NCBI RefSeq assembly: GCF_007713705.1
Contig: NZ_VMSJ01000002.1
Coordinates: 186,001-250,000 of the forward strand
Length of the DNA: 64,000 nucleotides
Direction: 5' to 3'
From: Salinicoccus cyprini
GTDB taxonomy: Bacteria; Bacillota; Bacilli; Staphylococcales; Salinicoccaceae
Position numbers and translations under genes: made by a program. The notes beneath the pieces were generated by a model. It was not told the origin of the DNA. It saw only the letters and a list, made by a program, of their open reading frames with translations, and searched no databases. Positions 28,076-38,599 of the stretch are shown in pieces. Each line of letters begins with the position of its first letter. Within the stretch, counting starts at the first letter, position 1.

Positions 28076-28576
28076 ATGGCTCGTAGAGAAGAGAAAGTAC
28101 AGGAATTCGAAGAGCGCGTTGTTACAATCAACCGTATCGCTAAAGTTGTAAAAGGTGGACGTCGTTTCCGTTTCTCTGCACTTGTTGTAGTAGGAGACAA
28201 AAAAGGACGTGTCGGCTTTGGTACAGGTAAAGCCCAAGAGGTGCCTGAAGCAATCAGAAAAGCTATCGAAGCTGCCAAGAAGGATCTTATCGAAGTACCA
28301 TTGGTAGAAGGTACCATTCCACATGAAATCATCGGACGTTTCAGTTCCGGTAAAGTATTCATGAAGCCAGCAGCACCTGGTACAGGAGTTATCGCTGGTG
28401 GGCCGGTTCGTGCCGTATTGGAGCTTGCTGGTGTTTCCGACATCCTGAGCAAGTCACTCGGTGCAAACACACCTATCAACGTGGTACGTGCAACAATGAC
28501 AGGTCTTACTGAGCTCAAGAGCGCAGAAGATGTCGCTAAATTGCGTGGCAAATCAGTAGAAGAGCTACAAAATTAA
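28076..28576 (+). CDS. rpsE: 30S ribosomal protein S5
   Basis: The 166-residue protein has the double-stranded RNA-binding segment [20 protein letters not shown] and the C-terminal [15 protein letters not shown] block of S5, a proofreading protein. Full length. The ATG follows GGAGGG by about ten bases. Confidence 0.98.
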   Translation: MARREEKVQEFEERVVTINRIAKVVKGGRRFRFSALVVVGDKKGRVGFGTGKAQEVPEAIRKAIEAAKKDLIEVPLVEGTIPHEIIGRFSSGKVFMKPAAPGTGVIAGGPVRAVLELAGVSDILSKSLGANTPINVVRATMTGLTELKSAEDVAKLRGKSVEELQN

Positions 28577-28592
28577 GGAGGGATTTACAGAC

Positions 28593-28772
28593 ATGGCTAA
28601 AATTAAAATAACCCTCGTAAAAAGTTTGATCGGGAAGCCTGAAACTCAAAGAAGAACAGTTGCTTCTCTAGGCCTGAGAAAGCTTCACCATAGTGTTGAG
28701 CTTGAAGATACACCTCAGCTCAGAGGTCAGGTTGCCAAAGTCAGCCACTTAGTTTCAGTTGAAGAAAAATAA
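28593..28772 (+). CDS. rpmD: 50S ribosomal protein L30
   Basis: A short 59-codon gene beginning [20 protein letters not shown], the L30 signature. GGAGGG lies upstream and the gene fits exactly between rpsE and rplO, the usual place for rpmD. Confidence 0.97.
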   Translation: MAKIKITLVKSLIGKPETQRRTVASLGLRKLHHSVELEDTPQLRGQVAKVSHLVSVEEK

Positions 28773-28799
28773 TGATATTATGATATAGGAGGTGCGAAG

Positions 28800-29240
28800 A
28801 TGAAATTACATGAGATGAAACCAGTAGAAGGTGCTCGCAAAAGCCGTAATCGTGTAGGTCGTGGTATGTCTTCTGGTAATGGTAAGACTTCTGCACGCGG
28901 TCATAATGGTCAGAATTCACGTTCCGGTGGTGGAGTTAGACCAACATTCGAAGGTGGACAGCTCCCACTATTCCGTCGTATTCCAAAGCGTGGATTTACG
29001 AACATTAACCGTAAAGAATATGCAGTGCTTAACCTGAGCGATCTGAATCGTTTCGAAGAAGGTACTGAAGTTACACCTGAAATGCTGAAAGAAAATGGTA
29101 TTGTTAAGAATGAAAAATCTGGTATCAAAGTATTAGGCAATGGTACTCTTGAGAAGAAATTAACAATAAAAGCTCATAAGTTTTCAAGTTCAGCTGTCAA
29201 AGCAATTGAGGAACAGGGCGGAAGCTACGAGGTGATCTAA
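28800..29240 (+). CDS. rplO: 50S ribosomal protein L15
   Basis: The 146-residue protein has the glycine-rich basic N-terminus [20 protein letters not shown] and the [20 protein letters not shown] signature of L15. Its stop overlaps the secY start (TAATG). Confidence 0.98.
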   Translation: MKLHEMKPVEGARKSRNRVGRGMSSGNGKTSARGHNGQNSRSGGGVRPTFEGGQLPLFRRIPKRGFTNINRKEYAVLNLSDLNRFEEGTEVTPEMLKENGIVKNEKSGIKVLGNGTLEKKLTIKAHKFSSSAVKAIEEQGGSYEVI

Positions 29241-30538
29241 TGATCGGCACGTTATCCAATTTCTTTAAGATTAAAGAAATCAGAAGTAAAATTCTATTTA
29301 CTTTGGCAATGCTCGTGATTTTCAAGATCGGCACATATATCCCGGTTCCGGGAGTGGATCCGAGTGTGTTCGATATGGGAGCAGGTCAACAGGGCGTGCT
29401 TGATCTAATGAACACCTTCGGTGGTGGCGCACTGATGAACTTCTCCATCCTGGCCATGGGCATCATGCCCTACATTACAGCATCAATCGTCGTACAGCTC
29501 CTTCAGATGGACGTTGTACCTAAATTTGCTGAATGGGCCAAGCAGGGTGAGGTCGGCAGACGTAAACTCAGTCAGTTTACGCGCTATTTCACCATCATAC
29601 TTGCGTTTATACAATCGCTTGGAATGTCCTTTGCCTTCAACAGGATGTTCGGCGGTATGCTGCTGGACAGCACCAACGTCGGTTCCTACCTGCTCATTGC
29701 ACTTGTGCTTACTACAGGAACAGCCTTCCTCATGTGGCTTGGTGAACAGATAACGACCCACGGTGTCGGAAACGGCATCTCGATCATTATCTTTGCAGGT
29801 ATACTTGGTGTGCTTCCAAATGCAATCGTCCAGTTGTACCAACAGAACTTTGTCGGTGCTGATGATATGACGATGGCAATACTCAGAATGGTGGGTCTGT
29901 TTATCATGCTGATACTGATCACGGCATTTGCAGTCTTCATTCTGCAGGCTGTCCGTAAAATACCGGTGCAGTATGCCAAACGCCAAAGAACATCATCACA
30001 ACTGGCACCACAATCAACATTCTTGCCGCTTAAAGTCAATCCGGCTGGGGTAATACCGGTCATCTTTGCGATGGCATTTTTCATGCTGCCGCAGACATTG
30101 ACACTATTCTTCCCTGATGCCAACTGGGCTCAGACAGTTGCAAGATTCGCTGATCCATCAGATTGGGTAGGCATGATCTTCTATGTCGCTCTGATCATTG
30201 CATTCACGTACTTCTATTCGTTTGTTCAGGTCAATCCGGAAAAAATGGCAGATAACCTCAAGAAACAGGGAAGTTATGTACCTGGCATCCGCCCGGGTAA
30301 AAACACCCAGGACTACATCACTTCTGTTCTGTACAGACTCGTGTTTGTTGGTTCACTTTTCCTGGCCGGCATATCAATACTGCCACTGCTCATCACCAAG
30401 TTCATGGATCTGCCCCAGGCGATTCAAATTGGAGGTACGAGTCTTCTGATTGTTATTGGTGTCGCTCTTGAGACCATGAAGCAGCTGGAAGCTCAAGCAA
30501 ACCAAAAGGAATACCGCGGTTTCAGAAAGCGTAGGTAG
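29240..30538 (+). CDS. secY: Preprotein translocase subunit SecY
   Basis: The 432-residue channel subunit of the Sec translocon has ten predicted spans. The first signature, [20 protein letters not shown], is near residue 58 and the second, [20 protein letters not shown], is near residue 170. [20 protein letters not shown] lies in the cytoplasmic loop that contacts SecA. Coupled to rplO by a one-base overlap. Confidence 0.98.
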   Translation: MIGTLSNFFKIKEIRSKILFTLAMLVIFKIGTYIPVPGVDPSVFDMGAGQQGVLDLMNTFGGGALMNFSILAMGIMPYITASIVVQLLQMDVVPKFAEWAKQGEVGRRKLSQFTRYFTIILAFIQSLGMSFAFNRMFGGMLLDSTNVGSYLLIALVLTTGTAFLMWLGEQITTHGVGNGISIIIFAGILGVLPNAIVQLYQQNFVGADDMTMAILRMVGLFIMLILITAFAVFILQAVRKIPVQYAKRQRTSSQLAPQSTFLPLKVNPAGVIPVIFAMAFFMLPQTLTLFFPDANWAQTVARFADPSDWVGMIFYVALIIAFTYFYSFVQVNPEKMADNLKKQGSYVPGIRPGKNTQDYITSVLYRLVFVGSLFLAGISILPLLITKFMDLPQAIQIGGTSLLIVIGVALETMKQLEAQANQKEYRGFRKRR

Positions 30539-31198
<660 letters not shown>

Positions 31199-31202
31199 GG
31201 AT

Positions 31203-31232
31203 ATTCACCTTTTCAGACACTTCTAGGTGAAT
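31203..31232 (+). promoter_or_regulatory. Hairpin in the adk-infA gap
   Basis: ATTCACCT and AGGTGAAT form an eight-base stem around a 14-base loop just after adk. The 152-base gap holds no open gene; map, present here in Bacillus, is absent. The hairpin may process or attenuate the transcript before infA. Confidence 0.4.
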
Positions 31233-31350
31233 GTTACTTGTATCATAACGAAAAATATCCAAGTTCATATTTTGACGTTAAGTGTAGTCCAATCTTCACC
31301 TGAAGTGAATTTCTAATAGAGATTAGAAAGCTGTAAAGGGGGAATTTGAA

Positions 31351-31569
31351 ATGAGTAAACAAGATGTTATCGAGTTGGAAGGCACTGTATTGGATACTTT
31401 GCCGAATGCCATGTTCAAAGTGGAACTTGAAAATGGACATGAGATTCTCGCTCATGTTTCAGGTAAAATCCGTATGAACTATATACGTATTCTTCCTGGC
31501 GATAAAGTAACAGTTGAAATGTCACCTTATGATCTTACACGTGGCAGAATCACTTATCGTTTTAAATAA
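31351..31569 (+). CDS. infA: Translation initiation factor IF-1
   Basis: The 72-residue OB-fold protein [20 protein letters not shown] is IF-1, with the C-terminal [15 protein letters not shown] block. It occupies the ribosomal A site during initiation. GGGGGA ribosome site. Confidence 0.98.
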   Translation: MSKQDVIELEGTVLDTLPNAMFKVELENGHEILAHVSGKIRMNYIRILPGDKVTVEMSPYDLTRGRITYRFK

Positions 31570-31713
<144 letters not shown>

Positions 31714-31738
31714 TATTATAATATCGGAGGTGTAACAT

Positions 31739-32104
31739 ATGGCTCGTATTGCAGGAGTAGACGTACCACGTGAAAAACGTGTTGTAATCTCCCTCACTTA
31801 TATTTACGGTATCGGTAACACAAGAGCGAAAGAAATTCTTGAAAAAGCTAATGTATCCGAAAGTACACGTGTGAGAGATCTTACTGAAGACGAACTCAAC
31901 ACTATTCGTGAAGTCGTTGACACTTATAAAATCGAAGGTGACCTTCGTCGTGAACAGAACCTCAACATCAAACGTTTGATGGAAATCGCATCTTACAGAG
32001 GTATCCGTCACCGCCGTGGACTGCCAGTGCGTGGACAGCATACAAAGAACAATGCCCGCACACGTAAAGGTCCAGTTAAAACAGTAGCGAACAAGAAGAA
32101 ATAA
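31739..32104 (+). CDS. rpsM: 30S ribosomal protein S13
   Basis: The 121-residue protein opens [20 protein letters not shown] and has the [20 protein letters not shown] signature of S13. It contacts the tRNAs and the 50S subunit. Confidence 0.98.
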   Translation: MARIAGVDVPREKRVVISLTYIYGIGNTRAKEILEKANVSESTRVRDLTEDELNTIREVVDTYKIEGDLRREQNLNIKRLMEIASYRGIRHRRGLPVRGQHTKNNARTRKGPVKTVANKKK

Positions 32105-32126
32105 TTAGGGAAAAGGAGGAGAAAAT

Positions 32127-32516
32127 ATGGCTCGTAGACAACAAACACGTAAACGTAAAGTGAAAAAGAATATTGAAACTGGAATTGCTCATATCCGTTC
32201 AACTTTCAATAATACAATTGTCACAATCACTGACGATTTTGGTAACGCGCTGTCATGGTCATCAGCAGGTGCACTTGGTTTCAGAGGTTCTAAGAAATCA
32301 ACTCCATTCGCTGCACAGATGGCTTCTGAGACTGCTTCAAAAGCAGCTATGGAACATGGACTCAAATCTGTTGAAGTTACAGTAAAAGGCCCTGGTGCAG
32401 GTCGTGAATCAGCGATCCGCGCACTTCAATCTGCAGGTCTTGAAATCACAGCAATCAAAGATGTCACTCCTGTACCACACAATGGCTGCCGTCCACCTAA
32501 ACGTCGCCGTGTATAA
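32127..32516 (+). CDS. rpsK: 30S ribosomal protein S11
   Basis: The 129-residue protein has [20 protein letters not shown] near residue 25 and the C-terminal [18 protein letters not shown] end of S11. AAGGAGG upstream. Confidence 0.98.
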   Translation: MARRQQTRKRKVKKNIETGIAHIRSTFNNTIVTITDDFGNALSWSSAGALGFRGSKKSTPFAAQMASETASKAAMEHGLKSVEVTVKGPGAGRESAIRALQSAGLEITAIKDVTPVPHNGCRPPKRRRV

Positions 32517-32603
32517 TTACTGGTCACAGGACAATTCCGAGTGTAATGTAAAACACATGGCTGCATAATATTTCCGACGTTTAAAGGGAGGATAAGTAGA
32601 CAA

Positions 32604-33548
32604 ATGATAGAAATCGAAAAACCTAGAATTGAAACAGTCGAAGTATCGGAAGATTCTAAGTTTGGTAAGTTTGTTGTTGAACCTCTTGAAAGAGGATATG
32701 GAACAACACTTGGGAACTCCTTACGTCGCATTCTTTTATCATCATTACCTGGTGCGGCAGTCAAAACGATAGAAATAGAAAATGTACTGCATGAATTTTC
32801 TACAATTGAAAACGTTGTGGAAGATGTTACAACAATCGTCACCAACATCAAGAAGCTGGCACTTAAAGTCTATTCCGACGAAGAAAAAGTTCTGGAAATC
32901 GACTTTAACGGAGAAGGTGTCGTTACAGCTGGAGATATTACCCATGATAGTGACGTCGAAATCTTGAACCGTGACCTGAAGATCGCAACAATATCCAACG
33001 GTGGACAGTTCAAAGTACGAATGATCGCAGATCGCGGCAGAGGCTACACTCTTGCTGATGGGAATAACAAAAGCGAAATGTCAATCGGTGTCATTCCGGT
33101 GGACTCCATCTATACGCCGATCGAACGTGTAAACTACACGGTTGAAAATACGCGTGTAGGTCAGATGACAAACTTCGACAAGCTTACTCTGGATGTCTGG
33201 ACTGATGGTTCTATTACACCGCAGGAAGGTGTATCTCTTGCTGCCAAAATCATGACAGAACACCTGAATATATTTGTTGGACTCACTGATGAGGCACAAA
33301 ATGCCGAAATCATGATCGAGAAGGAAGAGGACCAGAAAGAGAAAGTTCTTGAAATGTCCATTGAAGAACTCGATCTGTCAGTACGTTCCTACAACTGCTT
33401 GAAGCGTGCAGGAATCAATTCTGTACAGGAACTCACTGATAAGAGTGAAGCAGATATGATGAAAGTAAGAAATCTGGGACGCAAGTCTCTTGAAGAAGTC
33501 AAATTCAAACTCGAGGACCTCGGTCTGGGGCTCCGTAAAGAAGACTGA
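32604..33548 (+). CDS. rpoA: RNA polymerase alpha subunit
   Basis: The 314-residue subunit has the N-terminal dimerisation domain ([20 protein letters not shown] near residue 28) and the C-terminal domain ([20 protein letters not shown] near residue 250), which binds UP elements and activators. GGGAGG is unusually far (12 bases) from the ATG, which may temper its translation. Confidence 0.98.
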   Translation: MIEIEKPRIETVEVSEDSKFGKFVVEPLERGYGTTLGNSLRRILLSSLPGAAVKTIEIENVLHEFSTIENVVEDVTTIVTNIKKLALKVYSDEEKVLEIDFNGEGVVTAGDITHDSDVEILNRDLKIATISNGGQFKVRMIADRGRGYTLADGNNKSEMSIGVIPVDSIYTPIERVNYTVENTRVGQMTNFDKLTLDVWTDGSITPQEGVSLAAKIMTEHLNIFVGLTDEAQNAEIMIEKEEDQKEKVLEMSIEELDLSVRSYNCLKRAGINSVQELTDKSEADMMKVRNLGRKSLEEVKFKLEDLGLGLRKED

Positions 33549-33566
33549 TAAAGGAGGTAAATTGAA

Positions 33567-33962
33567 ATGGGCTACAGAAAACTAGGACGTACATCCGACC
33601 AAAGAAAAGCAATGCTTCGTGATCTGGCAACATCCCTTATCGTAAGCGAACGCATTACAACAACTGAACAGAGAGCGAAGGAACTGCGCAGAGTCGTAGA
33701 CAAGCTGGTTACTCTCGGCAAGCGTGGAGATCTTTCAGCGAGACGCCGTGCGGGTCAGACTGTACGTAATGTTGAAATCGCAAATGAAGACGGTACAACT
33801 CAGTACGCACTTCAAAAGCTTTTTGAAGATATCGCACCACGTTTTGAAGATCGTCAAGGTGGCTACACTAGCATCAAGAAACTTGGTGAACGTCGTGGCG
33901 ACGGCGCAGAACTCGTAGTAATCGAGTTCGTTCAGGGCGCAGCAGCGACTGAAGAAGCGTAA
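33567..33962 (+). CDS. rplQ: 50S ribosomal protein L17
   Basis: The 131-residue protein opens [20 protein letters not shown] and contains [20 protein letters not shown], typical of L17. It has about nine extra C-terminal residues (QGAAATEEA) compared with the common 120-122. Last gene of the alpha operon. Confidence 0.97.
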   Translation: MGYRKLGRTSDQRKAMLRDLATSLIVSERITTTEQRAKELRRVVDKLVTLGKRGDLSARRRAGQTVRNVEIANEDGTTQYALQKLFEDIAPRFEDRQGGYTSIKKLGERRGDGAELVVIEFVQGAAATEEA

Positions 33963-33991
33963 TCATATAAAAGCAGAATGAGTGTTACGAT

Positions 33992-34015
33992 AATATGGCC
34001 CCATAGGGCCATATT
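33992..34015 (+). terminator. Hairpin after rplQ
   Basis: AATATGGCCC and GGGCCATATT form a perfect ten-base stem with a CATA loop. No T run follows, so it may protect the 3' end of the alpha operon message. Confidence 0.5.
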
Positions 34016-34027
34016 GTCTAGCTCAAC

Positions 34028-34088
34028 GTACCCTGCAGGCTATACAGAATAGACGCGCGACTCCCAAATGCAGGGTACGCGCTTTTTT
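34028..34088 (+). terminator. Long-loop terminator between rplQ and ecfA1
   Basis: GTACCCTGCA pairs perfectly with TGCAGGGTAC across a 31-base loop; GCGC and six T follow. A weaker alternative pairing (GCGC at 34055-34058 with GCGC at 34079-34082) could compete. It separates the ribosomal and ECF units. Confidence 0.7.
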
Positions 34089-34113
34089 ATTACATAAAAA
34101 TGGCGGTGGAGAT

Positions 34114-34902
34114 ATGATTGAATTTGAAAGTTTGACCTATAGCTATAGATCAGGTGAACATAGGGCATTGGATCATATCTCCCTATCCATCCATCAAGGA
34201 GACTGGGTTTCCATAATCGGCCATAACGGTTCAGGCAAAAGCACACTGGTGAAGATTCTGATGGGCATACTTGAAGACTATGAAGGCGTCATCCGAGTGG
34301 AGGGCACAGTGCTGGACGATGAAAACCGTGCTGAACTGAGAAAACGGTTTGCCATCGTCTTTCAGAATCCGGACAACCAGTTTGTCGGTGCGACCGTTGA
34401 AGATGACGTGGCATTCGGCCTTGAAAATAATGGTGTACCAAGAGAAGAGATGGTCAGAAGGACAGAGGCAGCGCTCCAGGCAGTCAATATGCTTTCCTAC
34501 AGGGATCATGAGCCATCAAGGCTCTCCGGGGGGCAGAAGCAGCGGGTCGCCATCGCCAGTGCACTGGCAATGGCCCCGGATGTTCTGATTCTGGATGAAG
34601 CAACATCCATGATTGATCCGGAAGGCCGGCGCGAAGTGCTTGATATCCTGCAGAAAATCCATCATGAAGGCCGGACAACGCTGATCTTTATTACGCACGA
34701 TCTGACAGAGATCGAGCAGAGTGATCATGCGGTCATCATGCGGGAAGGCCGAATCATCAGCGAGGGTACGGTTGAGGAGATCTATCAGGATACCGATGCA
34801 CTGATAGCGAGCCGGCTTGTCCTGCCTTTTCACATCAAGCTGTCGAAAAGACTGCTGGATGGAGCATATATGTCGTATGATGAGCTGGTGAGACGCCTAT
34901 GA
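34114..34902 (+). CDS. ecfA1: ECF transporter ATPase A1
   Basis: The 262-residue ATPase has Walker A GHNGSGKST (residues about 37-45), the ECF-type Q-loop VFQNPDNQFVGATVEDDVAF, the signature LSGGQKQR and Walker B LILDEAT. It is half of the energising module for group II ECF vitamin and metal importers, shared by several substrate-binding S components. It overlaps ecfA2 by four bases (ATGA). Confidence 0.95.
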   Translation: MIEFESLTYSYRSGEHRALDHISLSIHQGDWVSIIGHNGSGKSTLVKILMGILEDYEGVIRVEGTVLDDENRAELRKRFAIVFQNPDNQFVGATVEDDVAFGLENNGVPREEMVRRTEAALQAVNMLSYRDHEPSRLSGGQKQRVAIASALAMAPDVLILDEATSMIDPEGRREVLDILQKIHHEGRTTLIFITHDLTEIEQSDHAVIMREGRIISEGTVEEIYQDTDALIASRLVLPFHIKLSKRLLDGAYMSYDELVRRL

Positions 34903-35762
34903 ATATCACTTTTAAAAATCTGACGAGCATCTATCACGAGAACACACCATTTGAGCATCTTGCTCTGAACAATATCACCACAACATTCGAAGAAGGATTA
35001 TACTACGGCATTGTCGGCCATACAGGCAGTGGCAAATCGACGATGATCCAGACTTTGAATGGTCTGCTTCTTCCGAGCCTCGGAGAAGTGCATGCAGGGA
35101 ACATTGTGCTCAGGAGGAAGTCCAGACAGAGGAATATCCACCAGGTAAAAAAGCATGTGGGCATGGTGTTCCAGTTTCCGGAACACCAGTTGTTCGAGGA
35201 GACAGTACTGAAGGATGTCATGTTCGGGCCGAAGAATATGGGCATGGACCAGAGGACTGCCGAGGAGAAGGCGAGGCATTATCTGCATCTGCTCAATATC
35301 GATGCCTCTCTGTTCGACACTTCTCCATTCGACCTTTCCGGAGGACAGATGCGGAAGGTGGCCATTGCAGGGATTCTTGCGATGGAGCCGGAAGTACTTA
35401 TCCTGGATGAGCCGACTGCAGGCCTCGACCCTGAGAGTCATATAGAAACCATGGAACTGTTCCAGAACATCCATCAGGATATGGGCATCACTGTCATTCT
35501 TGTCACTCATGATATGAATGATGTGTTCCAGTATACGGACCAGGTGAAAATATTAAGTGAAGGCCATCTTGTCAAAGAAGGCAGAACCGATGATCTGCTT
35601 ACTGATGAAGTGCTGCTCGAAAGATATTCTCTTGAACCGCCCGATATCGTCAGGCTGGTGCATGATCTGGAGAGAAAAGGCATCACGTTTGAGCAGATGC
35701 CGAAGAACGTTGAAGCATTTGCTCGACTCTATGAAGAGTGGAGGACGAATCATGCTCAGTAA
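34899..35762 (+). CDS. ecfA2: ECF transporter ATPase A2
   Basis: The 287-residue partner ATPase has Walker A GHTGSGKST near residue 40, FQFPEHQLFEETVLKDVMFG after the Q-loop, LSGGQMRK and Walker B LILDEPT. EcfA1 and EcfA2 form a heterodimer. Its last 11 bases overlap ecfT. Confidence 0.95.
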   Translation: MNITFKNLTSIYHENTPFEHLALNNITTTFEEGLYYGIVGHTGSGKSTMIQTLNGLLLPSLGEVHAGNIVLRRKSRQRNIHQVKKHVGMVFQFPEHQLFEETVLKDVMFGPKNMGMDQRTAEEKARHYLHLLNIDASLFDTSPFDLSGGQMRKVAIAGILAMEPEVLILDEPTAGLDPESHIETMELFQNIHQDMGITVILVTHDMNDVFQYTDQVKILSEGHLVKEGRTDDLLTDEVLLERYSLEPPDIVRLVHDLERKGITFEQMPKNVEAFARLYEEWRTNHAQ

Positions 35763-36549
35763 AATGCTGCTCGGCAGATACATTCCAGGCTCCAGCATCA
35801 TTCATCGGCTTGATCCTCGTGCGAAAATCATTGCGGTCGTCCTCTTCATGGTCATCGTGTTCTTTGCCAACCACTGGACAGGGTATGGACTGCTGATCCT
35901 GTTCATCCTCACTCTGACGAAGATGGCAGACCTGTCACCCAGATTCCTTTTCAATGGACTGAAGCTGATACTGATCCTCCTGCTGTTCACCTTCTTCATG
36001 CATCTCTTCCTGACCAAAGGTGGCACGGTACTTATAGACGGAGGTTTCTTCACCATCGAATCGGAAGGTGTCATCACCGGCATATACATCACAATACGTC
36101 TTGCGATGCTTGTGCTGATCACGACCATCATGACTCTGACAACGAGTCCACTGCAGCTGACAGACGCCATAGAACGTATCTGCAGGCCGCTGAAGGCCAT
36201 CCGGGTGCCTGTGCATGAAATTGCCCTGATGATGTCCATCAGCCTGCGTTTCATTCCTACACTGATGGATGAGACGGAGAAGATCATCAAGGCGCAGAGC
36301 GCTCGCGGATCCACATTCATGGCAGGCAGCCTCACGTCGAGACTGCAGGCACTGACACCGATATTCATCCCGTTGTTCATCTCCTCCTTCAAAAGAGCTG
36401 AGGAGCTGGCGATCGCAATGGAAGTCAGAGGATACCAAGGAGAAGAAGGACGGACACACTATCGCGTATTGAACTGGGAGTTCAAGGATACAATGGTCCT
36501 GATCCTGATGATCATATTCGGCATCATCCTATGGGTGATCAGACAGTAA
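35752..36549 (+). CDS. ecfT: ECF transporter transmembrane protein EcfT
   Basis: The 265-residue membrane scaffold starts MLSKMLLGRYIPGSSIIHRL, the usual EcfT opening, and has two Ala-Arg-Gly type coupling motifs, seen here as AQSARGSTF and the later AMEVRGYQ. The ATG at 35752 has GGAGG inside ecfA2; the open frame extends back to 35557 but overlaps ecfA2 and is not used. Confidence 0.94.
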   Translation: MLSKMLLGRYIPGSSIIHRLDPRAKIIAVVLFMVIVFFANHWTGYGLLILFILTLTKMADLSPRFLFNGLKLILILLLFTFFMHLFLTKGGTVLIDGGFFTIESEGVITGIYITIRLAMLVLITTIMTLTTSPLQLTDAIERICRPLKAIRVPVHEIALMMSISLRFIPTLMDETEKIIKAQSARGSTFMAGSLTSRLQALTPIFIPLFISSFKRAEELAIAMEVRGYQGEEGRTHYRVLNWEFKDTMVLILMIIFGIILWVIRQ

Positions 36550-36560
36550 GGAGTACAGAT

Positions 36561-37340
36561 ATGCGCTACCTGGTAAAAATAAGCTATAACGGAGCCGGAT
36601 TCAACGGCTTCCAGTATCAGATGAAAGGACGTACTGTGCAGGGGGAGATCGAAAAGATCCTCAATCGCATGCATAAGACCCCGGTCAGGATACATCCAGC
36701 CGGCCGGACGGATAGCGGTGTGCATGCGATCGAGCAGTATTTCCATTTCGATTCCGGACTGGATATTCCTGTATCCAGATGGCAGCACGCACTGAACATC
36801 GCCATGCCGGATGACATCGCCATCCACGAAGTGACGACCATCAGCCCGGACTACCATATCCGTCATCACTCGAAGGGGAAGGCATACCGCTACCGCATCT
36901 ATCAGGGGGATGTGCGCAATCCTTTCGAGAAGGGGCTCAAGGTCCACTACACTTATGAACTGGATGAAACGAAGATGCGCGCGGCCATGCAGCACTTCGT
37001 CGGTACACATGACTTCACCAGCTTCACGAGCGCCAAGTCACCGATTGAAAATAAAGTGCGCCACATCTACCGGTTCGATCTCATTAGAACCGATAACGGC
37101 TATGACTTCCTGATCATCGGCTCCGGGTTCCTGTACAACATGGTGCGCATTCTGGTCGCCTATGTGCTTGAAGTCGGACAGGGCCGCTGGGACGGGGCAA
37201 GAACACCCGAGGTGATTGCAGCCAAAGACCGGACAATGGTGCCGAAAACAGCCCCACCCGAAGGCCTCTACCTCGAACGCGTATTCCTCAACGATGAAGA
37301 ACGCGAAGCGGCACTGGAAAAATTAAAAAGAAACCGCTGA
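36561..37340 (+). CDS. truA: tRNA pseudouridine(38-40) synthase
   Basis: The 259-residue enzyme isomerises uridines in the anticodon stem-loop. RYLVKISYNGAGFNGFQ is at the start, and the catalytic aspartate lies in GRTDSGVHA (about residue 53). FLYNMVRILV is near the C-terminus. AAGGAG is eight bases upstream of the ATG at 36561. It is the last gene of the ecf unit. Confidence 0.96.
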   Translation: MRYLVKISYNGAGFNGFQYQMKGRTVQGEIEKILNRMHKTPVRIHPAGRTDSGVHAIEQYFHFDSGLDIPVSRWQHALNIAMPDDIAIHEVTTISPDYHIRHHSKGKAYRYRIYQGDVRNPFEKGLKVHYTYELDETKMRAAMQHFVGTHDFTSFTSAKSPIENKVRHIYRFDLIRTDNGYDFLIIGSGFLYNMVRILVAYVLEVGQGRWDGARTPEVIAAKDRTMVPKTAPPEGLYLERVFLNDEEREAALEKLKRNR

Positions 37341-37344
37341 AACA

Positions 37345-37373
37345 TTGACAAAATACCCTATTAAGGTTATCAT
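37345..37373 (+). promoter_or_regulatory. SigA promoter of rplM-rpsI
   Basis: TTGACA (37345-37350) and TATCAT (37368-37373) are 17 bases apart. A second -10-like TATAAT lies about ten bases further on. The start site lies about 130 bases before rplM. Confidence 0.75.
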
Positions 37374-37380
37374 AGATAAC

Positions 37381-37505
37381 GGTATAATTTTATATCACCC
37401 ACGATGAGCCCCGGAAACTTATTGTGAACAAGATATAAAGCAAACGAAGCTTTTTTTATTTTAGGGAGCATAAACGAGAGAACCACTCATATATTTAGGA
37501 GGACT
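37381..37505 (+). promoter_or_regulatory. Candidate L13 leader of rplM-rpsI
   Basis: A roughly 125-base untranslated leader precedes rplM. It ends with AAAGC/GCTTT followed by seven T (about 37437-37457), which looks like an attenuator. L13 leaders are known ahead of rplM in Bacillus and Staphylococcus; position fits, but I cannot confirm the fold. Confidence 0.5.
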
Positions 37506-37509
37506 GGAA

Positions 37510-37947
37510 ATGCGTCAAACATTCATGGCCAACGAAGCCAATATTGAACGTAAATGGTATGTTATCGATGCAGAAGGACAGACACTTGGTCGTCTATCTT
37601 CTGAAGTTGCATCCATACTGCGCGGTAAGAACAAGCCGACATACACGCCACACGTTGATACAGGTGACAACGTCATCATCATCAATGCTGGAAAGATCGA
37701 AATGACTGGTAACAAAGCACAGGACAAGATCTACTACAGACACACTGGGCATCCAGGTGGAATCAGATCCATCTCTGCTGGTGAACTGAGAGAAAAGAAC
37801 CCTGTACGCCTGCTGGAAAACTCCATCAAAGGCATGCTGCCGAAAAACAGACTTGGACGCGCACAAGGCAAGAAACTTCATGTATATGCTGCAAGCGAGC
37901 ATCCACATGAAGCACAAAAACCAGAAAACTACGAACTTCGCGGTTAA
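37510..37947 (+). CDS. rplM: 50S ribosomal protein L13
   Basis: The 145-residue protein has [20 protein letters not shown] near the start and [20 protein letters not shown] near the C-terminus, both L13 hallmarks. AGGAGG lies about ten bases upstream. L13 probably represses its own leader. Confidence 0.98.
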   Translation: MRQTFMANEANIERKWYVIDAEGQTLGRLSSEVASILRGKNKPTYTPHVDTGDNVIIINAGKIEMTGNKAQDKIYYRHTGHPGGIRSISAGELREKNPVRLLENSIKGMLPKNRLGRAQGKKLHVYAASEHPHEAQKPENYELRG

Positions 37948-37965
37948 GAATAGGAGGTTAATTCA

Positions 37966-38358
37966 TTGGCTAAAGTAGAATACAGAGGAACAGGTCGTCG
38001 TAAAAATGCAGTAGCAAGAGTACGTCTCGTACCAGGTGAAGGTAACGTTACAGTGAACGGACGTGACATGAGAGAATACCTTCCATTCGAAAGTCTTATC
38101 CTTGACTTGAATCAGCCATTCTCAGTTACAGAAACTGAAGGTAACTATGATGTACTGGTAAACGTTAATGGTGGTGGCTTCACAGGACAAGCACAAGCAA
38201 TCCGTCATGGTATTGCAAGAGCACTTCTTGAAGCAGATCCGGAAAACCGTGGCGTGCTTAAGAGAGCAGGACTCCTTACACGTGACCCACGTATGAAAGA
38301 ACGTAAGAAATACGGACTCAAGAAAGCCCGTCGTTCTCCACAGTTCTCAAAACGTTAA
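37966..38358 (+). CDS. rpsI: 30S ribosomal protein S9
   Basis: The 130-residue protein is read from a TTG at 37966 with AGGAGG upstream: [20 protein letters not shown], and the C-terminal [12 protein letters not shown] whose end contacts P-site tRNA. Coupled with rplM. Confidence 0.98.
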   Translation: MAKVEYRGTGRRKNAVARVRLVPGEGNVTVNGRDMREYLPFESLILDLNQPFSVTETEGNYDVLVNVNGGGFTGQAQAIRHGIARALLEADPENRGVLKRAGLLTRDPRMKERKKYGLKKARRSPQFSKR

Positions 38359-38376
38359 TCGAAATATTATCGTTTT

Positions 38377-38409
38377 AAAGCACTTCCCATCAATGGGAAG
38401 TGCTTTTTT
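38377..38409 (+). terminator. Terminator of rplM-rpsI
   Basis: AAAGCACTTCCCA and TGGGAAGTGCTTT form a 13-bp stem with a four-base loop and a T run. The 190 bases that follow, up to the SDR gene, are AT-rich and hold no gene; I see no convincing promoter in them. Confidence 0.92.
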
Positions 38410-38599
38410 ATTTTATTTGAACAAATCCTTAAGCTTAATAGTAAATAGAACATACTATATTTGATATATTAGGGAAAGTTACATATAGGTATAATTGAAG
38501 TAAATCTACCTGCAGGAAGTTACGAAGGCAAATGTAGACAGAGGTTTCTAAAAGGTTTAGGAGCCCATTTATTATACAAGTAAAGTGGAGGTTATGAAG

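Noticed and set aside
35557-35751. N-terminal extension of EcfT
   Set aside because: It would overlap ecfA2 by about 200 bases and has no homologue-like sequence; the ATG at 35752 has GGAGG and the family start.
38410-38599. Possible SigB promoter or small RNA before the SDR gene
   Set aside because: Partial matches only; no clear GTTT/GGGTAT pair and no stable structure.
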